This document shows positions 33,458-42,296 of a DNA stretch of 64,000 nt, piece by piece. Origin of the DNA: Streptomyces sp. AM 4-1-1. GTDB taxonomy: Bacteria > Actinomycetota > Actinomycetes > Streptomycetales > Streptomycetaceae. Position 1 is the first letter of the stretch. Each line of letters opens with the position of its first letter. The position numbers were made by a program, and so were the translations under genes. The notes under the pieces are model-generated. The model saw nothing but the letters and a program-made list of their open reading frames with translations. It did no database searches and was not told the origin of the DNA. The DNA is taken from the NCBI RefSeq assembly GCF_029167625.1, contig NZ_CP119145.1:3906001-3970000 (forward strand), read 5' to 3'.

Positions 33458-35566
33458 ATGAGAGCAAGACATCTGCTACGGCCGCTGATCGTGGCGGTGG
33501 CCGTAGCCCTCCTGCCGGCCGCCATACCGGCCGCGGCCGCCACGCACAGCGGGCCCACCCCCGCCCACGCCGCCATCCCCACCGATCAACTGCATCCCGA
33601 CGAGAGCGCCGCCACCCCCAAGGTGGTCAACGGGCAGCGCACCACGGTCAGGGAGAACCCGTCCCTCATCACCGGCCTGCGCGTCGGCGGCGGCGGCCCC
33701 CAGGGAGCCTCCTGTACCGCGTCGGTGGTCGGCCGGAACAAGATCCTCACCGCCGCGCACTGCATGATCGACGCCACCGGCGCGAAGAGCTATCTGTACG
33801 GCGACGACGACCTGAACACCCCGGGCGACGAGACCTTCCGCACGAAGCTCGCCTCCTACAAGGTGCACCCGAAGTACACCGGCACCAACAGCTGGCAGAA
33901 CGGTTACGACGTCGCCGTCGTGACCACGGTGGACGACATCCCGGTGCCCCCGAGCCAGTGGGCCAAGGTCGCCGGTTCGGGTGACAGCGCGCTCACCCAG
34001 CCCGGCAGGACCGGGACGGCGTTCGGCTGGGGCAAGACCTCCGCCAACGGCTCCACCGGCGTGCTCAACAAGACCACGATGCCGGTCAACGACGCCGCCA
34101 ACTGCCAGGTGTTCGACATCCGGGTCAACCCCGACCTGATGGTCTGCATCGGTTACAACGACGGACGCACCGCGACCTGCTCGGGTGACAGCGGTGGCCC
34201 GTTCACCGTGGACGGCGTCGTGGTCGGCCTCGTGTCATGGGGCGCGAGCAACTGCGACCGCTACAGCATCATGTCCCGCCTCACCAACACGATGGGTGAC
34301 TGGGCCAAGGGCGAGATCGGCAGCGATCCGGGCGACGGTACGTTCTCGGTGGCTCTCGACCCCGCCTCCGGTCGGGTCGACGCCGGTAAGTACGTCTCCA
34401 CCGGAGTGACCACCCAGGCCGGTGGCGCGGGCGCCGAGAAGGTCGACCTGTCGGCGACCGGTCTCCCCGCCGGTACGACCGCCACGTTCCAGCCCACCTC
34501 CATCCAGGCGGGCGAAGGCGCGAAGGTCACCTTCGAGACCACCGGTCAGACGCCGAAGGGCAACCACACCATCACCGTCCAGGCCAAGAGCGCGTCCGGC
34601 ACCAAGACCGCGACGTACACGCTCACGGTCGACGGCGGCACGGACCCCGGCGACGGTACGTTCTCGGTGGCTCTCGACCCCGCCTCCGGTCGGGTCGACG
34701 CGGGCAAGTACGTGTCCACCACGCTGACCAGCCAGGCCGGTGGCACGGGCGCCGAGCAGATCGACCTGTCGGCGACCGGCCTCCCCGCCGGTACGACCGC
34801 CACGTTCCAGCCCACCTCCATCCGCACCGGTGAGAACGCGAAGGTCACCTTCGAGACCACCGGTCAGACGCCGAAGGGCAACCACACCATCACCGTCCAG
34901 GCCAAGAGCGCCTCGGGCACCAAGACCGCGACGTACACGCTCACGGTCGACGGCGGCACCGACCCGGGCGAGGGTACGTTCTCGGTGGCCCTCAACCCCA
35001 CCTCCGGACGGGTCGACGCGGGCAACCACGTGTCCACCGCGCTGACCACCCAGGCCGGTAGCGCGGGCGCCGAGGACATCGCGCTGTCGGCGACCGGCCT
35101 CCCCGCCGGTACGACCGCCATGTTCCAGCCCACCTCCATCCAGGCCGGCGACGCCGCGAAGGTCACCTTCGAGACCTCCGCGCAGACGCCGAAGGGCAAC
35201 TACGCCATCACCGTCCAGGCCAAGAGCGCCTCGGGCACCAAGACCGCGACGTACACGCTCACGGTCGACGGCACCACCACCACCGAAGGCCCCAAGCCGG
35301 TGCTGGCGGTCTCCTCCGGCACCATCAGCCGCGGCCAGATGTTCCAGACGAACGTCACGGTGACCGGTGGGCAGGGTTCCAGCAAGCTCACCGCCACGGG
35401 CGTGACGATGGACCCGATGTTCTTCCCGTCGACGGTGGCGCAGGGCGGGACCTCGCAGATGACCGTCTTCGCTCCGTTCCAGGCCGGTGTCTACAAGGTC
35501 ACCGTCACGGCCACGGACCAGGCGGGGAAGAAGGGCACCGCGGAGTTCACACTGACCGTCCGCTGA
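33458..35566 (+). CDS. Secreted trypsin-like protease with three tandem Ig-like repeats
   Basis: 702 residues. Signal peptide of about 28 residues, then an S1 domain with His101 (LTAAHC), Asp151 (YDVAVV) and Ser245 (CSGDSGGPF). Residues about 291-609 are three nearly identical 106-residue units beginning with G(D/E)GTFSVAL(D/N)P and ending TATYTLTVDG. They look like Ig-like domains of the kind found in cell-surface and substrate-binding proteins. The C-terminal 90 residues form a further beta-rich domain. An ordinary secreted trypsin is about 260 residues, so the repeats more than double it. They may bind substrate or hold the protease at the cell surface (inference). Confidence 0.93.
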   Translation: MRARHLLRPLIVAVAVALLPAAIPAAAATHSGPTPAHAAIPTDQLHPDESAATPKVVNGQRTTVRENPSLITGLRVGGGGPQGASCTASVVGRNKILTAAHCMIDATGAKSYLYGDDDLNTPGDETFRTKLASYKVHPKYTGTNSWQNGYDVAVVTTVDDIPVPPSQWAKVAGSGDSALTQPGRTGTAFGWGKTSANGSTGVLNKTTMPVNDAANCQVFDIRVNPDLMVCIGYNDGRTATCSGDSGGPFTVDGVVVGLVSWGASNCDRYSIMSRLTNTMGDWAKGEIGSDPGDGTFSVALDPASGRVDAGKYVSTGVTTQAGGAGAEKVDLSATGLPAGTTATFQPTSIQAGEGAKVTFETTGQTPKGNHTITVQAKSASGTKTATYTLTVDGGTDPGDGTFSVALDPASGRVDAGKYVSTTLTSQAGGTGAEQIDLSATGLPAGTTATFQPTSIRTGENAKVTFETTGQTPKGNHTITVQAKSASGTKTATYTLTVDGGTDPGEGTFSVALNPTSGRVDAGNHVSTALTTQAGSAGAEDIALSATGLPAGTTAMFQPTSIQAGDAAKVTFETSAQTPKGNYAITVQAKSASGTKTATYTLTVDGTTTTEGPKPVLAVSSGTISRGQMFQTNVTVTGGQGSSKLTATGVTMDPMFFPSTVAQGGTSQMTVFAPFQAGVYKVTVTATDQAGKKGTAEFTLTVR
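34331..35284 (+). repeat. Three 318-bp tandem coding repeats
   Basis: Units start at 34331, 34649 and 34967, each 318 bases (106 codons), inside the trypsin-like protease gene. Units 1 and 2 are almost identical at DNA level over long stretches, which implies recent duplication or gene conversion; unit 3 is slightly more diverged. Confidence 0.95.
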
Positions 35567-35607
35567 CCATCCACTGACGAACCCGGTCTGCGACACGGCG
35601 ACACACG

Positions 35608-35637
35608 AGGACCCGCGAGCGCACGCTCGCGGGTCCT
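35608..35637 (+). terminator. Hairpin terminator after the protease gene
   Basis: 14-base arms 35608-35621 and 35624-35637 are exact reverse complements around CA, followed by TCG. It begins 42 bases after the stop codon. Confidence 0.85.
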
Positions 35638-35700
35638 TCGCGTGCCATGTCCCCCGGGGGCGGAGGCCGGTGACCGACGGTGGCCTGGTGAACTGGGCGG

Positions 35701-35991
35701 ATGCGACCACCCCGACCGGGCTCCCCCGAGGACCTTCTGCGCTCCACCGCCGAGACCATCGCCCGCCGATCGGCCATGGAGAAGAACGCGGCCTCGGCAC
35801 TGCGTTCGGTCATCGACATGATCGACAACGATGAGGCGGAACTGGCCCTGGACGACCTGGCGCACGTGATCGAGTGCTTCCGCATCCCCGTCCTCCGGAC
35901 GGAATACGACCAACTCGCGGCGCTGGAACCACTGTTGGACTCGGCAGGCGCACTCCTGGAATCCGGTGTCGCGCGGTTCGTCATGGAGTGA
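35701..35991 (+). CDS. Hypothetical helical protein, 96 residues
   Basis: Predicted to be all helical (NAASALRSVIDMIDNDEAEL, LDDLAHVIECFRIPVLRTEY). No known domain is recognised. The size and acidic, helical nature resemble small immunity or antitoxin proteins, but there is no toxin beside it. An internal ATG at 35776 is an alternative start. Codon use is that of a real gene. Confidence 0.6.
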   Translation: MRPPRPGSPEDLLRSTAETIARRSAMEKNAASALRSVIDMIDNDEAELALDDLAHVIECFRIPVLRTEYDQLAALEPLLDSAGALLESGVARFVME

Positions 35992-36124
35992 CCCGCCCGA
36001 CGGCCCGGCGGCCCGCCTGTCGGTCCGGTCACCTGTCCGTCCGCGCGTCCGCCTGCCCGTCCGGCCCCGCGGGTCTTGTTCCCGTCCCCGGCCCGCGTCG
36101 CGTCGGGTCTGATAGGACAGAAGG

Positions 36125-36499
36125 ATGCAGGAACGCTCGGCTCAAGAAGCCATCGACACCTTCCTCTCCGCCTTCAACGCCTCCAGCGACAGCTATGTGA
36201 CCGACCTCCTCTTCCAGGCCCTCACCCCGGACGTCATCTTCTGGGGACCCCTGGGACGCAGCCATGGCATCGAGGCGGTCGAACGGTTCGTGCTGGACAT
36301 GCGAAAGCACCCGGCGGGGCCCGGCACCATGGTGCGGTGCTCGGCCGTGGACGCCCCCGACGAGTGGGCCCGCTACCGCTGGGCCCTCAGCACACCGGCC
36401 GACGGCCCACGGCTGGCGGGCACGGATGTCGTGCACCTGCGCGACGGGCGGATCGACCAGATGATCGTCTTCGCGGGCGACCTGGGAACGCCCGCCTGA
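36125..36499 (+). CDS. SnoaL/NTF2-like protein
   Basis: 124 residues with the cone-shaped NTF2/SnoaL pattern: an N-terminal helix AQEAIDTFLSAFNASS, ALTPDVIFWGPLGRSHGIEAVERFV and the closing strands GTDVVHLRDGRIDQMIVFAG. Members are small cyclases, isomerases or ligand-binding proteins. AGGA lies 7 bases before the ATG. No obvious pathway partner is next to it. Confidence 0.75.
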   Translation: MQERSAQEAIDTFLSAFNASSDSYVTDLLFQALTPDVIFWGPLGRSHGIEAVERFVLDMRKHPAGPGTMVRCSAVDAPDEWARYRWALSTPADGPRLAGTDVVHLRDGRIDQMIVFAGDLGTPA

Positions 36500-36575
36500 G
36501 GAGCGCCCGCCTGAGGAACGCCTGACTGAGGAGCGGCCGACGGGGCCGGGGACGGCCCGGCCCTGTACGTACGCT

Positions 36576-36710
36576 TCAGTCTGCCCAGCCGACGAACGTC
36601 GACCACGCGTCCGGAGCGACTGTGAAGGTGGGTCCTTCGGGGACCTTGGAGTCGCGGATGTGGACGGCGTGGGGGCAGGTGGCCATCTCGACGCAATCAC
36701 CGCCGTCACC
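36576..36710 (-). pseudogene. 3' half of a DUF397 gene split by an island
   Basis: The leftward reading encodes GDGGDCVEMATCPHAVHIRD and continues to the stop at 36576-36578 with the DUF397 ending FTVAPDAWSTFVGWAD. It has no start of its own. The block 36571-36705 is about 95% identical to the end of the intact DUF397 gene at 43260-43394 in the same orientation. Its missing 5' half is at 43133-43178. Joined across the 6.4-kb island, the two give a reading frame through the junction YSEG-DGGDCVE with no lost base if one CACC is removed. Confidence 0.82.
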
Positions 36711-36721
36711 ATGGGTTGAGG

Positions 36722-38116
36722 TCAGGTGAGTGCGCCGACACGGTGGGCGAAGGACCGTACGCCAGGCAGGGTGCGGTCGTGGCGGAGCAGCCCGCCCGCC
36801 ATGGTGCGTACCGCGCCACGGCGCACTTCTTGCGGGGCGGCTTCCTCGGCAGCCAGCAGGGCGCGGTAGCAGCGGTCGGGTTTGTTCCACTGGTCGAATG
36901 AGCGGGCCACGTCGATCCAGTAGCGGGCCCGGCGCTCAGCGGTCGGCAGTTGCCCGGTGTTGACGTGGCGGGCGTGGTCGATGGCCGTGCCGGCGTCGCC
37001 GAGGAGGTGGCTGATGGAGATCTGGTGCAGGAGAACCTGGCTGGGGCCGAAGAACGCCGTGCCGCCAGGGGACTGGTCCTGGCCCAGACGCCTCGCAGTG
37101 GCTTCGGCTTCGGCGATCAGGTTGTGGGCGGTGTTGCGGTCGCCGTGCTTGGCGGCGGTGTAGGCGGCGGTCGCGTAGAGGTTGCCCTGCACCGAGAGAC
37201 GCTGGGTTTGAGAGGTGGTGCGGTCGGCGGCCAGTTGTTCAGCGGCGGTGACGGCGACATCGGTGGCGCGGGCGTAGTGGCCCTGGCGTCGCCAGGAGCT
37301 GGAGACCATGCGGTGTGCCTCGGCGATGGTCAGCGCGTCGGCACCTGAGAGAGCGGCGGTCAGCGCGCGGTCTGCGGTGACGGCGGCCAGTCCGTCCTCG
37401 CCGAGTTTGATGCACAGCCGGGTGGCGATGTTGTAGAGCTCTGCGACGGCCGCGGCCGACTCTTCCGTGGCACGGTGGCGGCCCAGGGCTTGGGCGAGGG
37501 CGATGCGGGAGGGCAGGGCGCGGGCGAGGCTGTCGTAGCGGCAGGTTCCGAAGTCCCGGCGGGAAGCATCCAGGGCTGCGGTGACCGCGGCGCGCGTGGG
37601 TTCGGTGCCGGTGAGATCGCCGCCGCGGTGCAGGAGCAGGTCTTCCAGGCCCGTCAGCGTCGGACGGGCAGCGGCCGGGGAGGCACCGAGGACGGTACCG
37701 GCGGTGGCGGCGGCCAGGCCGGCCAGGAGATTGCGGCGTCGCACCGGGTTCTCACCCTCTTCACCGAACAGGTCTCGTCCGTCTCGTGCGGCAACCCTAG
37801 TCCCACCGGCGGCCGGACGGGGGACGGATTCAGGGCCTGACGGCGGGGCGTGTCGGGACGCAAGGCCGAGGAGTTGGGGCGGGATGGTCAGCACGTCGGC
37901 GATCTGCTGGAGGAGGTGCATGTCCCGCATCGGCTGTTTGCCGCGTTCCATCCGGGAGATGGACGCGGCGGTGTAGCCGGTGGCCTGACCGAGCTGTGCC
38001 TGGGTGAGTTCGGCCGCGCGGCGGGCCAGGCGCACGACCGCTCCCGGGTCGCCCCGGGTGATGGCCTCGCGCATTTCTGGGGTGTGCCAGATCGAGTGGG
38101 TGTCGTGAAGGGTCAC
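36722..38116 (-). CDS. XRE-type regulator with TPR-like domain
   Basis: 464 residues. Residues about 25-85 are a clear XRE HTH (VVRLARRAAELTQAQLGQAT, ASISRMERGKQPMRDM). Then comes RRRNLLAGLAAATAGTVLGA, a Tat-like segment as in the regulator at 26973, followed by a helical TPR-like half. The GTG at 38116 has GGAAGG upstream. The stop codon is only 11 bases from the left island boundary. It is divergent from the glycosyltransferase operon and likely controls it. Confidence 0.88.
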   Translation of the reverse strand: MTLHDTHSIWHTPEMREAITRGDPGAVVRLARRAAELTQAQLGQATGYTAASISRMERGKQPMRDMHLLQQIADVLTIPPQLLGLASRHAPPSGPESVPRPAAGGTRVAARDGRDLFGEEGENPVRRRNLLAGLAAATAGTVLGASPAAARPTLTGLEDLLLHRGGDLTGTEPTRAAVTAALDASRRDFGTCRYDSLARALPSRIALAQALGRHRATEESAAAVAELYNIATRLCIKLGEDGLAAVTADRALTAALSGADALTIAEAHRMVSSSWRRQGHYARATDVAVTAAEQLAADRTTSQTQRLSVQGNLYATAAYTAAKHGDRNTAHNLIAEAEATARRLGQDQSPGGTAFFGPSQVLLHQISISHLLGDAGTAIDHARHVNTGQLPTAERRARYWIDVARSFDQWNKPDRCYRALLAAEEAAPQEVRRGAVRTMAGGLLRHDRTLPGVRSFAHRVGALT

Positions 38117-38181
38117 GGCCCGCTGCCTTCCGCCGGTGCTGGGGCAATCGTCCCGCCAACACGGGGCAGCGTACGGGTTTT

Positions 38182-38205
38182 TGCACGTCGCTTACACCCC
38201 GTGCA
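38182..38205. promoter_or_regulatory. Candidate operator between regulator and glycosyltransferase operon
   Basis: TGCAC (38182-38186) and GTGCA (38201-38205) form an inverted repeat in a less GC-rich stretch (GTTTTTGCACGTCGCTTAC region), followed by TACCG...CGGTA at about 38206-38220. The place between divergent genes fits a regulator site. Confidence 0.4.
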
Positions 38206-38315
38206 TACCGTGTACGCGGTACGTGGTCGCCCCTGCCCAGAGGACGGGGGTGGCGGTTGTCTGCCTGAACGGCCGGTCCGAGACCCGGGCTGCCGCAATG
38301 GGAGGCAGGGGCATC

Positions 38316-39479
38316 ATGCGTGTGCTGTATCTGCTCAACATCTCCAACCCCGACCGGCTGGCCGCCGACTCCGGGTGGATCTTCGCGGATCTCCTCGCAC
38401 CGGCTCTGGCGGACGCCGGTGCCGAGGTGACGGTCGCGGCACCGTCACCCGCCGGGGACAACCGGGCCGTGTTCCACCGTACGAGGGTTCACGGTACGAA
38501 GTACCGGGCCCGGTTCGGTACGGACATGGATGGGCTGGTGGCCATGATCCGGGCCGCGAAGCCGGATGCGGTGGTGGCCAACCAGATCGAGGAGGCGCCC
38601 GCCGTCCGCGCGGCCCTGCTGGAGGCCGGTGCAGGTGCCCTGTTGGCCGGGTACTGCCACTATCTCCCCTTCTCTCTCACCGACGACGGGCAGATCGTGC
38701 TGGATCCCTCACTGGACGACGCGGGACTCGGGCGCAGTGTGCTGCTGGCGTTCGCCGCGGGCCTTTCCGCCTGCGACCGGGTGATGGTCCATTCCGCCAC
38801 GGCCGAGTCCTGGGTATCGGCCGCCGCCACCCAGGCTGGTGTGAACCTCGTCGGCCGGACGCGGGTTGTGCCCCCGCCACGCGACGGGCGCCTGGTCCGC
38901 GGCCCCGCCACCGTCGCCGCGGCGGACCGCTCCGGTGCGGGGGCGATCGGGGTGTACAACCACCGGCTCTACGCGCACTACGGCACCGGGCGGTTCGTGG
39001 ACCTGGCGAGGGAGCTGACCGCGTCCGGGATGGTGCGGGTGCGGGTGATGGACCTCTTCGGCACGCGGCGGACCGAGCGCACGGGCCTGGACGACAGCCC
39101 TGAGCGGATGCGCGACCAACTGGCGGCCCTGCCGCATGTACAGGTGGTCTCCGACCGGGGTGACCGGATCCGCTACCGGCAGCTGCTGGCCGGCGCCCGC
39201 TTCGGCATCGCCCCCTTCCGCCCCGGCTGTCCTTGGTCGATGAGCGTGATCGACTGCCAGGGCATGGGTCTGCCGGTGATCTCCCCGCACATGGGCTGGC
39301 TCGCCGAACACATCGACCCCGCCCTCCGCTTCTCCACCTCGGCCGAGGCCGTCGCCCTGGCCGAGCGGCTGGCCACCGACGACGCCTTCCACGCCGAACA
39401 CGCCCGGCGTGCGTTCGCCTCCACCACCGGCCTCACCCCGGCCTCCGTGGCGGTTCGCTACCTGGAGGCGATCGCATGA
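38316..39479 (+). CDS. Glycosyltransferase, GT-B fold (GT4-like)
   Basis: 387 residues. The N-terminal half begins MRVLYLLNISNPDRLAADSG with a Rossmann-like start; the C-terminal half has FGIAPFRPGCPWSMSVIDCQ and MGLPVISPHMGWLAEHI, the donor-binding E/D-x7-glycine-rich pattern of GT4 enzymes in altered form. The ATG at 38316 has AGGGG 5 bases upstream; longer frames lack a site. It is the first of five genes joined by overlaps (ATGA with the next). It transfers an unknown sugar to an unknown acceptor. Confidence 0.82.
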   Translation: MRVLYLLNISNPDRLAADSGWIFADLLAPALADAGAEVTVAAPSPAGDNRAVFHRTRVHGTKYRARFGTDMDGLVAMIRAAKPDAVVANQIEEAPAVRAALLEAGAGALLAGYCHYLPFSLTDDGQIVLDPSLDDAGLGRSVLLAFAAGLSACDRVMVHSATAESWVSAAATQAGVNLVGRTRVVPPPRDGRLVRGPATVAAADRSGAGAIGVYNHRLYAHYGTGRFVDLARELTASGMVRVRVMDLFGTRRTERTGLDDSPERMRDQLAALPHVQVVSDRGDRIRYRQLLAGARFGIAPFRPGCPWSMSVIDCQGMGLPVISPHMGWLAEHIDPALRFSTSAEAVALAERLATDDAFHAEHARRAFASTTGLTPASVAVRYLEAIA

Positions 39480-40180
39480 GCGGCTTCGGCGCGGTACTGC
39501 TCTCTTACGACGAGCCCCTTGCCAATCAATTCCACACCCGCCTGGAAGGGGTGTTCGGCGGGCCGGTGAAGCGGCTGCACGGCGTGCACGGAATGCGGCG
39601 CGCGTACCGGCTGTGCGCGGAGGTCGTGGACCACGAGCAGTTCTTCCTCGCTGACGGGGACTTCGACATCCACCCCGCATTCGACACGGCCGCCGTCGAA
39701 CCACTCGGTGAGGGGGTGTCGATGCGGGTGTGGCGGGCGGTCAACCCCGTCACCGGCCACGCGTACGGGTACGGCGGGCTGAAGCTTCTGCGCCGCACCG
39801 CCCTGCGGCAGATGGGCAATGCGGTCGATGTGCTGGCCGCCCTGCCCGGCAAGGCCGAATTCGCTCCGGAGAGCGCCGGGGTCACGCGGTTCAACCAGAG
39901 CCCGTTCCACGCCTGGAAGGCCGGTTTCCGTGAGTGCGCCATGCTCACCCGCGGCAGTGAATACGGCATGAGTGCCAGCCGCACAGCAGACCGGATCAGG
40001 GCCTGGACCGACAGCCACGACGGTGAGTACGCGCTCTTCGTCGCCTCAGGTGCCCGCCACGGCGTCGCCTTCGCCCGCCAAGCTGCCCGTGATCCGCAGG
40101 AGTTCGAGCAGCTGAACGACCCGCTCTGGCTACGCACGCGGTTCGCCTCCGCGCACGGCATCCGGAAGGGATCGGCATGA
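39476..40180 (+). CDS. Putative GT-A-like glycosyltransferase or partner protein
   Basis: 234 residues, starting with ATG that overlaps the preceding stop (ATGA). The segment QFFLADGDFDIHPAF contains a D-x-D-like element as used by GT-A glycosyltransferases to hold the metal and nucleotide sugar, and GAVLLSYDEPLANQF resembles their first strand. No family is assigned with certainty. Its place between two glycosyltransferase genes supports a role in the same glycan. Confidence 0.6.
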   Translation: MSGFGAVLLSYDEPLANQFHTRLEGVFGGPVKRLHGVHGMRRAYRLCAEVVDHEQFFLADGDFDIHPAFDTAAVEPLGEGVSMRVWRAVNPVTGHAYGYGGLKLLRRTALRQMGNAVDVLAALPGKAEFAPESAGVTRFNQSPFHAWKAGFRECAMLTRGSEYGMSASRTADRIRAWTDSHDGEYALFVASGARHGVAFARQAARDPQEFEQLNDPLWLRTRFASAHGIRKGSA

Positions 40181-41433
40181 ACACCGAACCGAGCGTCTCC
40201 CCGCGCTTGTTGGTGTTGATCGAGCCGTACGCGTACCGGCTGGGTGGCCACCATCAGCACACACTCCTCGCCCTCGCACGGGCTTGCCCCGGCACCCTGG
40301 TGATCGCCCCCAACGGCATCGTCCGGCAGACGGCCGCCGGCCTGCGCGGGGCCAGGGCGCGGCTGGTCACCGGTGGGGCCGGGCACTGCGCGCGTCTCTT
40401 GCTGCGGGCCTCCGTCCTGCTGGCCAGGCTTTCCTGGGTCGCCCAACGGGTCTTTCGCTCCCGCCGCTGGCCTCGTGCTGTGCGGCGGAGTCCGCACCAG
40501 ATCACCCTCGTCGCACGGTGTCTGGTGGAGGCCGCCGCACTGCGGACGGCCCGCCGCGAGGGTCGGGGTGCGGGGGCGGTGGTGATCCTGAGCGCGAGCG
40601 AGGCCCTGCACGGTGCCGCAGCCGTGCTGGGCGGACTCCCTCACCTGCGGTTCGTCCACGAAACAGTCACCACCGAGGACGCGCCCCTGCGCCTGTTCGG
40701 ACGGCTCACCCGCTGTGGCCGGCGGCGGGTGGTCGCCCTGTGTCCGACCGCCACGGTCCGCGACCAGGTGGCCCGGTTCTTCCCCGGTATGGCGTCGGAG
40801 GTACGGGCGTTCGCGGTCGACGACGGTCGCCGCCTCACCGAAGGCGAACGCCGAGATGGCCGGGCCGCCTTCTCGATCCCCCGAGCGGAGGCCGCGGTGT
40901 GTCTGGTCGGCGGCTGGTGGCCACACAAAGACATCGGAGTGATCGGCGCGGCGCTCGGCTCGTTGAAGGAACCGCTGCATGTGATCGTCACCGGCCACCC
41001 GCTCGACGACTCCGTCCTCGCTCGGTGGCAGGCCCTGCCGAATGTCCGGCTCCATATCGAGCCCGGACCGCTCGGCGAACCCGTGCTGAGACTGGTCTAC
41101 GCGGCGGCCGACGCGGCCCTGGTGGCCCGGTACGCGGCGGTAGGGAAGGAGTCCGGGCTCGTGATGGACGCGGCCCGCTACGGCGTGCCGCTGATCGTCT
41201 CCGACCACGACCCGGATCTCAACCAACGGCTGCGGGAACAGTCCTGGGCCCGGATCTTCCCCGCAGGAGACCCTGCCTCGCTCGCCTCGGTTCTGGAGGA
41301 CCTGGTGCGTCGGCCCTTCGACGTGCCGGGTCCCGGCGCGCTGAAGGCCCTGGACCTGTGGAGTGCCGCCGAGCAAGTCCGGTTCCTGACCCGGACCGCC
41401 CACGGCCTGTGCGGAAAGGGGGCGAGGTGCTGA
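40177..41433 (+). CDS. Glycosyltransferase, GT-B fold
   Basis: 418 residues; LLVLIEPYAYRLGGHHQHTLLAL at the start is the glycine-rich acceptor-side loop of GT4-type enzymes (shown here in part), and CLVGGWWPHKDIGVIGAAL, PLHVIVTGHP and YAAVGKESGLVMDAARYG form the donor-binding half with the E-S-G element. ATGA overlaps the previous stop; the last 7 bases overlap the next gene. Confidence 0.82.
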   Translation: MNTEPSVSPRLLVLIEPYAYRLGGHHQHTLLALARACPGTLVIAPNGIVRQTAAGLRGARARLVTGGAGHCARLLLRASVLLARLSWVAQRVFRSRRWPRAVRRSPHQITLVARCLVEAAALRTARREGRGAGAVVILSASEALHGAAAVLGGLPHLRFVHETVTTEDAPLRLFGRLTRCGRRRVVALCPTATVRDQVARFFPGMASEVRAFAVDDGRRLTEGERRDGRAAFSIPRAEAAVCLVGGWWPHKDIGVIGAALGSLKEPLHVIVTGHPLDDSVLARWQALPNVRLHIEPGPLGEPVLRLVYAAADAALVARYAAVGKESGLVMDAARYGVPLIVSDHDPDLNQRLREQSWARIFPAGDPASLASVLEDLVRRPFDVPGPGALKALDLWSAAEQVRFLTRTAHGLCGKGARC

Positions 41434-42296
41434 CGCCTACGCTGATCGCCGTCATCGGGCCCGTCGAACCCGCCCTGCTCACCGACTGGATCAAGCACTA
41501 CCGATGGCTGGGCGTCGAACGGTTCCTTCTCGCCTTCCACTTCCCCGAGCACGTCCCCGACCAACTCCGCCATGAACTGCAATCAGTGTGCCGCCAAGCG
41601 GGCATCGTGCCCGCCGGGACCAGTAGCGGGCCGTGGCACGAGCACACCAACACGCGGATCCGCGACGCGTTGCGGCACCAGGCGGGGCAAGGCTGGCACC
41701 TGTTCGCGGACGCGGACGAGTTCCAGCAGTACCCTGCGCCCTTGCACGAGGTCGTCGCCCAGGCCGAACGCAGCCGCCGGCGGGTGGTGGGCGGCCTGCT
41801 CCTGGACCGTGTCTCGGCCAGTGGCGATCTGACCGATTGGAACCAACGCGACGGACTCGATCATGCCTATCCGTTCGGCGGGCACCTCACGCACCGGCTT
41901 CTGCACGGAGACCCACGCAAGATCGTCCTCGCCCGCCACGACATTCCCCTTTCCTCAGGCAACCACCGTGCGCCCGGCCACAAGCCCGACCCGGATCGGC
42001 TCAGTGCGGTCCACCACTTCAAATGGCGTACGGGAATTCTGGACGATCTGCGCCGCCGGGTCCATCACTTCTCCACCGGCCTGTGGCGGGAACAGAGTCC
42101 CGCCGTACGGGCCGAGGCCGGCCGGTTTCTCGCTCATGTCGGTCGATATCAGGGCAGGGTGAACGTCGCCGACCCGCGTTTCGCCTTCCGCCGGGTGGGT
42201 CTGGACCTCATGCCGCACAGCTGGCCCACCGAAGCCCGGACCATCCACACCACTTGGCTCCCCCGTACCGGGAGCGGCCGACAGGATGGACAATGA
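41427..42296 (+). CDS. Glycosyltransferase family 2/92-like protein
   Basis: 289 residues. TDWIKHYRWLGVERFLLAFH followed by LFADADEFQQYP matches the Glyco_tranf_2_4 / GT92-like group, where the D-A-D-E element binds the metal and donor. The GTG at 41427 has GGAAAGGGGG upstream and overlaps the preceding gene by 7 bases. It overlaps the kinase gene by 11 bases if that gene starts at 42286. Confidence 0.8.
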   Translation: MLTPTLIAVIGPVEPALLTDWIKHYRWLGVERFLLAFHFPEHVPDQLRHELQSVCRQAGIVPAGTSSGPWHEHTNTRIRDALRHQAGQGWHLFADADEFQQYPAPLHEVVAQAERSRRRVVGGLLLDRVSASGDLTDWNQRDGLDHAYPFGGHLTHRLLHGDPRKIVLARHDIPLSSGNHRAPGHKPDPDRLSAVHHFKWRTGILDDLRRRVHHFSTGLWREQSPAVRAEAGRFLAHVGRYQGRVNVADPRFAFRRVGLDLMPHSWPTEARTIHTTWLPRTGSGRQDGQ

